Source: Bacteroidota bacterium
GTDB lineage: Bacteria; Bacteroidota; Rhodothermia; Rhodothermales; JAAAOL01
DNA: 10,545 bases
Direction of reading: 5' to 3'
Assembly (NCBI GenBank): GCA_009908885.1
Contig: JAAAOL010000398.1
Span: forward strand, 1-10,545
Shown here: piece by piece, positions 6,947 to 10,545 of the stretch
Layout of the letters: the number at the start of each line of letters is the position of its first letter
Numbering within the stretch: position 1 is the first letter of the stretch
The notes under the pieces: generated by a model
Seen by the model: the letters and a program-made list of their open reading frames with translations, nothing else
What the model was told of the DNA's origin: nothing
The model's database searches: none
Made by a program: the position numbers and the translations under genes

Positions 6947-6978
6947 CATCGGTTCGGGGTCGAGGCCTCGGACCGGTG
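6947..6978 (+). other. Intercistronic RNA hairpin after exbB
   Basis: Ten bases after the exbB stop, 6947-6960 and 6965-6978 pair over 14 consecutive positions around a CGAG tetraloop. Four of the pairs are G-U, which pair in the plus-strand RNA but become A-C mismatches in the opposite strand, so the fold favours the operon transcript. No T-run follows, so it is unlikely to be an intrinsic terminator. It may stabilise the exbB message or dampen downstream expression. Confidence 0.5.
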
Positions 6979-7021
6979 CCGTGGTTGCTCCCTTCCTTTC
7001 CTGACGAAACCATTCAACACC

Positions 7022-7291
7022 ATGACTCTCGTATCCATCGCCATCTACGTCGTGCTGGCGCTGATCGGGCTCGGGCTGCTCGCTATGGGCCTCTTCGGCG
7101 TTCGCAGCATCATGTTTCAAAAGGTGGATTACTTTTCCATCGTGAGCGTGATCGTGCCGATCGTCTTGCTCCTGGTCCTCGGCTTCGCCATGGGCGACTG
7201 GTCGCTGGCCGCCATCGCGACGGTCATCATCATGTTTGGCCTGGCCATCCTCGCTCTCTTACTGACCGGAATCCGGGGGCTGTTCATATAG
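7022..7291 (+). CDS. Small three-TM membrane protein within the Exb operon
   Basis: 89 residues, almost entirely hydrophobic: segments at about 4-26, 38-57 and 63-86, joined by short loops such as FGVRSIMFQKVDYF and MGDWSL. I do not recognise a named family. It sits between exbB and the first exbD on the same strand, 84 bases after one and 46 bases before the other, inside the same apparent transcript, so it may be an accessory subunit or assembly factor of the ExbB-ExbD motor; that role is inferred from position only. Codon usage looks like its neighbours, with a preference for C and G in third positions, which supports a real gene. No Shine-Dalgarno precedes the ATG. Confidence 0.75.
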   Translation: MTLVSIAIYVVLALIGLGLLAMGLFGVRSIMFQKVDYFSIVSVIVPIVLLLVLGFAMGDWSLAAIATVIIMFGLAILALLLTGIRGLFI

Positions 7292-7337
7292 CCGCTGCCC
7301 GTTCCGCGCGTCCTTTCGGACCAACCGCCGATTGACT

Positions 7338-7904
7338 ATGCCTAAGATGAAAAAACGGGAGCGCGGGGAGGCTGAAATCCCGACCGCCTCGATGGCGGAC
7401 ATCGCCTTCCTCCTCCTGATCTTCTTTCTCGTGACGACCACGATCGACGTGGATACCGGCATCGGCATGACCTTGCCGCCCAAGCTGGATCAGGAGCAGG
7501 ACCCACCTCCGGTGAAGGAGCGCAACATCCTCAAGATCCTCGTCAATGCGCAGGGACAGGTGCTCCTCGAAGACAAGCCCTCGGCGCTTACTCGCATCCG
7601 GGAGGAGGTCATCACGCACCTGACCAACAACGGACAGAACGCCAACTACTCCGAGAGTCCGGACAAGGCCGTGGTCTCGATCAAGACGGACCGCCAGACG
7701 CCCTACGACATCTACATCCAGACGCTCGATGAGGTATGGATGGGCTATTTCTCCGTCTGGGACTCGCAGGCGCGCGAGTTGAATTATCCGAGTTACCAGG
7801 AATACAAAAACAGCCTCGGACCTGATGAGGAGAACCAGGTCAAAGAGATCTATCCTGCACAGATCTCGATCGCCGAGCCCGACCCCGGCTCGGGTGAATC
7901 CTAG
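7338..7904 (+). CDS. exbD: ExbD/TolR-family biopolymer transport protein (first copy)
   Basis: 188 residues. A short basic cytoplasmic N-terminus (MPKMKKRERG) leads to EIPTASMADIAFLLLIFFLV, the ExbD signature and single membrane helix at about 20-37; Asp21 is the conserved proton-relay aspartate. The periplasmic part is longer than the E. coli protein and has Bacteroidota-type features: TPYDIYIQTLDEVWMGYF, an inserted helical stretch at about 132-170, and a YPAQISIAEP ending. The protein works with ExbB as the rod of the proton-driven motor. The ATG at 7338 is chosen over an in-frame TTG six bases upstream because it is the stronger start codon and leaves the usual N-terminal length. A second, shorter exbD follows. 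Confidence 0.9.
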   Translation: MPKMKKRERGEAEIPTASMADIAFLLLIFFLVTTTIDVDTGIGMTLPPKLDQEQDPPPVKERNILKILVNAQGQVLLEDKPSALTRIREEVITHLTNNGQNANYSESPDKAVVSIKTDRQTPYDIYIQTLDEVWMGYFSVWDSQARELNYPSYQEYKNSLGPDEENQVKEIYPAQISIAEPDPGSGES

Positions 7905-7966
7905 GAGGTGCGTGGACTCGGCGCCGCTGCACGGTTCCGAGCGCTTCCCCTCCATGGTCCCGCACC
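7903..7966 (+). other. Perfect Shine-Dalgarno at the exbD1 stop and foldable spacer before exbD2
   Basis: AGGAGGTG (7903-7910), a full match to the consensus anti-Shine-Dalgarno complement, overlaps the TAG stop of the first exbD but has no start codon at normal distance. Its 3' part lies in a predicted stem: 7907-7912 plus 7914-7917 pair with 7957-7966, 10 bp with T7913 bulged. TCGG/CCGA (7918-7921/7937-7940) can form a further stem inside. The arrangement may affect reinitiation at exbD2; the function is inferred. Confidence 0.35.
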
Positions 7967-7986
7967 GCATAATCTGATCCCACCCC

Positions 7987-8454
7987 ATGGCATCTCAGCA
8001 CTTTCAAAAGAAGTCGGCCAACACCAAGCAGGAGATCCCGACGGCCTCGCTGCCGGACATTATCTTCATGCTGCTCATTTTCTTCATGGTGTCTACCGTC
8101 CTTCGTGAGACGGAGGTGATGGTGCAGACACGCCTGCCCCGCGCCGAGGCCCTGACCAAGATCGAGCAGAAGCGGCTGGTCTCCTACATCTACATCGGGC
8201 CCATTCAGCGCGGCCCGAACCAGGGACAGACCGCGGTACAGATCGATGACGCCCTCATCGACAACCAGAACACGATCAGCCAGATCATGTACAGCAAGCT
8301 GCAACAGCAGCCCCGGTTGATCGTGTCGCTGCGGGTGGATGAGAGCTCGGAGATGGGCATCGTGACGGACGTGCAGCAGGAGTTGCGCGACGCCGGTACG
8401 CTCCGCATCAACTACTCGTCGCGCCAGGATCGAGAAGGCACCGTCTCCGGCTGA
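7987..8454 (+). CDS. exbD: ExbD/TolR-family biopolymer transport protein (second copy)
   Basis: 155 residues. The N-terminal KQEIPTASLPDIIFMLLIFF (15-34) is the same signature and membrane helix as in the first copy, with the proton-relay aspartate at Asp24. A periplasmic domain follows, with the substrate-side strand/helix pattern ending IVTDVQQELRDAGTLRINYS, the typical C-terminal ExbD element. It lacks the long insert and tail of the first copy. The two copies are diverged enough not to be a recent duplication. Paired exbD genes after one exbB are usual in Bacteroidota and may form a heterodimeric rod. It is the last gene before the terminator at 8489-8513; no tonB gene follows. Confidence 0.9.
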   Translation: MASQHFQKKSANTKQEIPTASLPDIIFMLLIFFMVSTVLRETEVMVQTRLPRAEALTKIEQKRLVSYIYIGPIQRGPNQGQTAVQIDDALIDNQNTISQIMYSKLQQQPRLIVSLRVDESSEMGIVTDVQQELRDAGTLRINYSSRQDREGTVSG

Positions 8455-8488
8455 CGCCCTTCGCCTGTAAATTTTTGAGGAACAGAAG

Positions 8489-8513
8489 AGCCCTGCCTCG
8501 GCGGGGCTTTTTT
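8489..8513 (+). terminator. Intrinsic (Rho-independent) terminator of the Exb operon
   Basis: AGCCCTGC (8489-8496) pairs with GCGGGGCT (8501-8508), 8 bp with one G-U pair, around a CTCG loop. A run of six T (8508-8513) follows directly. It lies 35 bases after the exbD2 stop and is the clearest terminator in the window. Confidence 0.88.
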
Positions 8514-8537
8514 GTGCGGGAACGTCCCGGCGCGCAC
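8514..8537 (+). other. Imperfect hairpin between the terminator and the isocitrate dehydrogenase gene
   Basis: CGGGA (8517-8521) and TCCCG (8525-8529) pair around a 3-base loop, and GTG (8514-8516) can close with CAC (8535-8537) across an asymmetric bulge. It lies in the 70-bp gap that must hold any separate promoter of the next gene, for which I see no clear boxes. Low weight. Confidence 0.2.
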
Positions 8538-8583
8538 TCCGTCGTTGCCCTTCGTTCGCATTTCTCGTTACCGACCCGTCCTC

Positions 8584-9609
8584 ATGGCTCACACCGTAAC
8601 ACTCTTACCCGGCGATGGCATTGGCCCCGAAGTGGTCGAAGCCACGCTTCACGTGCTCGACGCGACCGGCGTCGAGATCGATTGGGACTGGCAGGAAAAG
8701 GTGGGAGCCGCCGCCATGGGCACGTATGGCACGCCCCTCCCGGATCACATCCTCGACTCGATCCGGGAGCATGGCGTCGCGCTCAAAGGCCCCATCACGA
8801 CGCCCGTGGGCAAGGGCTTCCGGAGCGTGAACGTGGCGCTACGCCAGCGCCTGGATCTGTATGCCAACGTGCGTCCGTGCAGCAGCCTGCCCGGCATCGA
8901 GACGCCGTTCGACGACGTCGATCTCATCATCTTCCGGGAGAACACGGAAGGGCTCTACGCGGGGATCGAGAACTACGACCCCCGCCTGGAGATCGCCGAC
9001 TCCATCGCCCGCATCACCCGGAAGGGGTCGGAGCGCATCATCCGCTTTTGCTTCGAGTACGCCCAGCGGGAGGGCCGCGAACTCGTCACCCTGGCGCACA
9101 AGGCCAACATCCTGAAGCGCTCGTCGGGCATGTTTCTGCGGATCGGCGAGGAGATCGCGGGCGACTTCCCCGATGTCGCCTTCAACGACCGGATCATCGA
9201 CAATATGTGCATGCAGCTGGTCATGTATCCGGAGCAGTACGACTGCATCGTGACGACTAACCTGTTCGGAGATATCCTGAGCGATCTGGCCGCCGGGCTC
9301 GTCGGCGGGCTGGGCGTCGTGGCCGGGGCCAACATCGGGGACGACTACGCGGTGTTCGAGGCCGTGCATGGATCGGCCCCGGATATCGCCGGGCAGGGCA
9401 AGGCCAACCCGACCGCCCTGATTCGCACGGCGGAGATGATGTTGCGCCACCTCGACGAGAAGGAGGCCGCCGATGCCGTGCGCGACGGGCTGAACACGTC
9501 ATACAAACAGGCCGAGCACCTGACGCCCGACGTCGGCGGCGAGGCCTCGACGATGGACTTTGCGCAGTACGTCGCGGATAACGTGGCGACGGCACTGGCC
9601 CGCTCCTAG
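8584..9609 (+). CDS. icd: Isocitrate/isopropylmalate-family dehydrogenase, probably NAD-dependent isocitrate dehydrogenase
   Basis: 341 residues, the compact length of NAD-type family members. It opens with TLLPGDGIGPEV. The substrate region reads GKGFRSVNVALRQRLDLYANVRP (77-98): Ser81 and Asn83 match the E. coli isocitrate dehydrogenase residues that contact the gamma-carboxylate of isocitrate, and Arg87, Arg97 and Arg118 match the three binding arginines. FRENTEGLYAGIE carries Tyr125; Lys173, Asp206, Asp230 and Asp234 complete the catalytic and metal set. The cofactor loop is HGSAPDIAGQGKANP with Asp267-Ile268, the NAD-type pair, in place of Lys-Tyr of NADP enzymes. It would oxidise isocitrate to 2-oxoglutarate in the TCA cycle. 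Isopropylmalate or homoisocitrate activity is less likely given the Ser/Asn pair. The ATG at 8584 is chosen over an upstream in-frame start because the family begins at this motif and the extension would overlap the terminator. Confidence 0.87.
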   Translation: MAHTVTLLPGDGIGPEVVEATLHVLDATGVEIDWDWQEKVGAAAMGTYGTPLPDHILDSIREHGVALKGPITTPVGKGFRSVNVALRQRLDLYANVRPCSSLPGIETPFDDVDLIIFRENTEGLYAGIENYDPRLEIADSIARITRKGSERIIRFCFEYAQREGRELVTLAHKANILKRSSGMFLRIGEEIAGDFPDVAFNDRIIDNMCMQLVMYPEQYDCIVTTNLFGDILSDLAAGLVGGLGVVAGANIGDDYAVFEAVHGSAPDIAGQGKANPTALIRTAEMMLRHLDEKEAADAVRDGLNTSYKQAEHLTPDVGGEASTMDFAQYVADNVATALARS

Positions 9610-9646
9610 CCCGTTCGCTGTACGCGCCGTCCAGCACACTCTCTCG

Positions 9647-9666
9647 CTTGCGCGCCGTCGCGCGAG
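9647..9666 (+). other. GC-rich hairpin between icd and the DUF4293 gene
   Basis: CTTGCGCG (9647-9654) pairs with CGCGCGAG (9659-9666), 8 bp with one G-U pair, around a CCGT loop. It has no following T-run. It may be an intercistronic stability element or a weak terminator, or chance in alternating CG sequence. Confidence 0.25.
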
Positions 9667-9700
9667 GACGCATCAAGCCCAACCATCGATTCCTCCTCTC

Positions 9701-10126
9701 ATGATCCAGCGCATTCAGACCGTTTACCTCATCGCAGGCGCCCTGGCCCTCGCGGCGCTCCTCCTCGTAGACGGCATCTGGACGGGACCGGCGGCAGAGA
9801 CGTATAGCTGGTTTGCACCGGCCGTCCTGATCTCTGCTGGCGTGGCAGCGGTGACGGGCATCGTAGCCGTCTTCCTGTACAAGGACCGACCCCGGCAGAA
9901 GCAGGTCGTCGTCGCCGCGCAGCTACTCGTCCTGGTCCACGCGATCATCCTCTACGGTGGGCTCTTCGCAGCAGGAACGCTCAGCGTGCGGACGCCCGAG
10001 GGGGTGAGCATCGAGCGGGTCGCCGGGCTAATATTGCCGATTCTGGCGTACCTTCTCTACGCGCTGGCCCGGCGTGGCGTGCAGAAAGACATCGAACTGG
10101 TCCGCTCGATGGACCGCCTGCGATAG
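9701..10126 (+). CDS. DUF4293 family membrane protein
   Basis: 141 residues with four hydrophobic segments at about 7-25, 38-60, 69-90 and 108-122. The opening MIQRIQTVYLIAG and the ending KDIELVRSMDRLR are the hallmarks of the DUF4293 family, a Bacteroidota membrane protein of unknown function. The family ending is the conserved DxxLVRSxDRLR-type tail facing the cytoplasm. The start at 9701 is chosen because MIQRIQT is the conserved family N-terminus. It is followed after 36 bases by a transporter gene and preceded by icd, with no obvious functional link to either. Useful chiefly as a taxonomic marker. Confidence 0.88.
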   Translation: MIQRIQTVYLIAGALALAALLLVDGIWTGPAAETYSWFAPAVLISAGVAAVTGIVAVFLYKDRPRQKQVVVAAQLLVLVHAIILYGGLFAAGTLSVRTPEGVSIERVAGLILPILAYLLYALARRGVQKDIELVRSMDRLR

Positions 10127-10162
10127 GTCCGGTCATCTTTGCAACACGAACGCGAGGGAACG

Positions 10163-10545
10163 GTGGCCGACGATACCTCCAAGGAGGCAGGCCCGCCGCG
10201 GAAGGCCCTGCCGCTCCACGTCTACGTCATCGTGGGCGTGGGGCTCATCAGCTTCACCTCCAGCCCGATCCTCGTCCGCTACGCGAGTGATGCGCCGGGC
10301 CTCACGCTCGCGGCCTGGCGCACGCTCATCGCCGTGCTCCTGCTGGCTCCCCTCGCCCTGCCGACGATCGGTCCCGAACTGCGCACCTTCTCACACCGTG
10401 AGTGGGGATTGATTGGAACGGCGGGCGTCCTACTCGGAGTGCACTTCGTCGCCTGGATCGAGTCGCTCTATTACACGACCGTCGCCAGCGCCTCCGTGCT
10501 GGTGACGACGAGCCCGATTTTCATCGCCATTCTGGGCTATCTCTT
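10163..10545 (+). CDS. EamA/DMT-superfamily transporter (N-terminal part)
   Basis: The window ends inside the gene; 127 residues are readable from a GTG start at 10163, with GAGGG (10154-10158) close upstream. After a short charged N-terminus come hydrophobic helices at about 19-38, 48-67, 81-99 and 105-127. The helix-1 loop SFTSSPILVRYASDAPGLTLAAWRTLIA fits the N-terminal EamA domain (site of the family SxxPvxxr and a/rxxxa motifs), and SLYYTTVASASVLVTTSPIF is the characteristic helix 3-4 region of drug/metabolite transporters. The full protein should have ten helices; the substrate cannot be told. A TTG at 10139 in the same frame is a weaker alternative start. Confidence 0.85.
   Translation, partial: MADDTSKEAGPPRKALPLHVYVIVGVGLISFTSSPILVRYASDAPGLTLAAWRTLIAVLLLAPLALPTIGPELRTFSHREWGLIGTAGVLLGVHFVAWIESLYYTTVASASVLVTTSPIFIAILGYL

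Noticed and set aside
7332..7337. TTG start for the first exbD.
   Set aside because: The ATG two codons later is a stronger start and gives the usual ExbD N-terminus.
8512..8583. Upstream in-frame start for the isocitrate dehydrogenase.
   Set aside because: It would begin in the T-run of the terminator, and the family starts at the TLLPGDGIGP strand just after the ATG at 8584.
1..10545. Search by eye for insertion sequences, CRISPR repeats, tRNA/rRNA genes, attachment sites, defence genes or secondary-metabolite genes.
   Set aside because: No terminal inverted repeats with transposase, no regularly spaced direct repeats, no tRNA-like cloverleaf and no such protein families were seen; base composition looks even across the genes.

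Overview
This GC-rich, gene-dense window looks like an ordinary chromosomal segment of a member of the Bacteroidota, most plausibly the high-GC Rhodothermales/Rhodothermota side. The reasons are a DUF4293 membrane protein (a family essentially confined to that group), an ExbB / small membrane protein / ExbD / ExbD cluster with Bacteroidota-style ExbD sequences, an S41 C-terminal processing peptidase of the matching type, and mostly absent Shine-Dalgarno sequences. The taxonomic placement is inferred from protein character, not from a search.

Left part, minus strand (1-3907): a compact three-gene set read leftwards. A PHP-type family X DNA polymerase (polX) comes first. Eight bases later comes a membrane-anchored penicillin-acylase-family protein. 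The stop of that gene overlaps the start of a BadF/N-acetylglucosamine-kinase-type ATPase, which runs off the left edge. A possible 62-codon ORF overlaps the polX start. Two of the three proteins look catalytically altered: PolX keeps its PHP exonuclease residues but has lost two of the three polymerase aspartates, and the acylase lacks several family active-site residues.

Middle (3908-6190): a divergent gap of about 260 bp, then a plus-strand periplasmic S41 peptidase with an intact Ser/Lys/Gln catalytic set. A 334-bp non-coding gap follows, holding nested inverted repeats and AT-rich promoter-like elements.

Right part, plus strand: a proton-motive-force motor operon (exbB, a three-TM small protein, exbD, exbD) is closed by a clear intrinsic terminator at 8489-8513. 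Its intercistronic gaps contain RNA-foldable elements, the best being a 14-bp hairpin just after exbB. Downstream are an NAD-type isocitrate dehydrogenase, the DUF4293 protein, and the start of an EamA/DMT-family transporter cut off by the right edge.

I see no mobile element, CRISPR array, tRNA or rRNA, and no obvious new defence or biosynthetic system. The items most worth a second look are the degenerate acylase, the polymerase-dead PolX, the small protein inside the Exb operon and the structured spacers of that operon.
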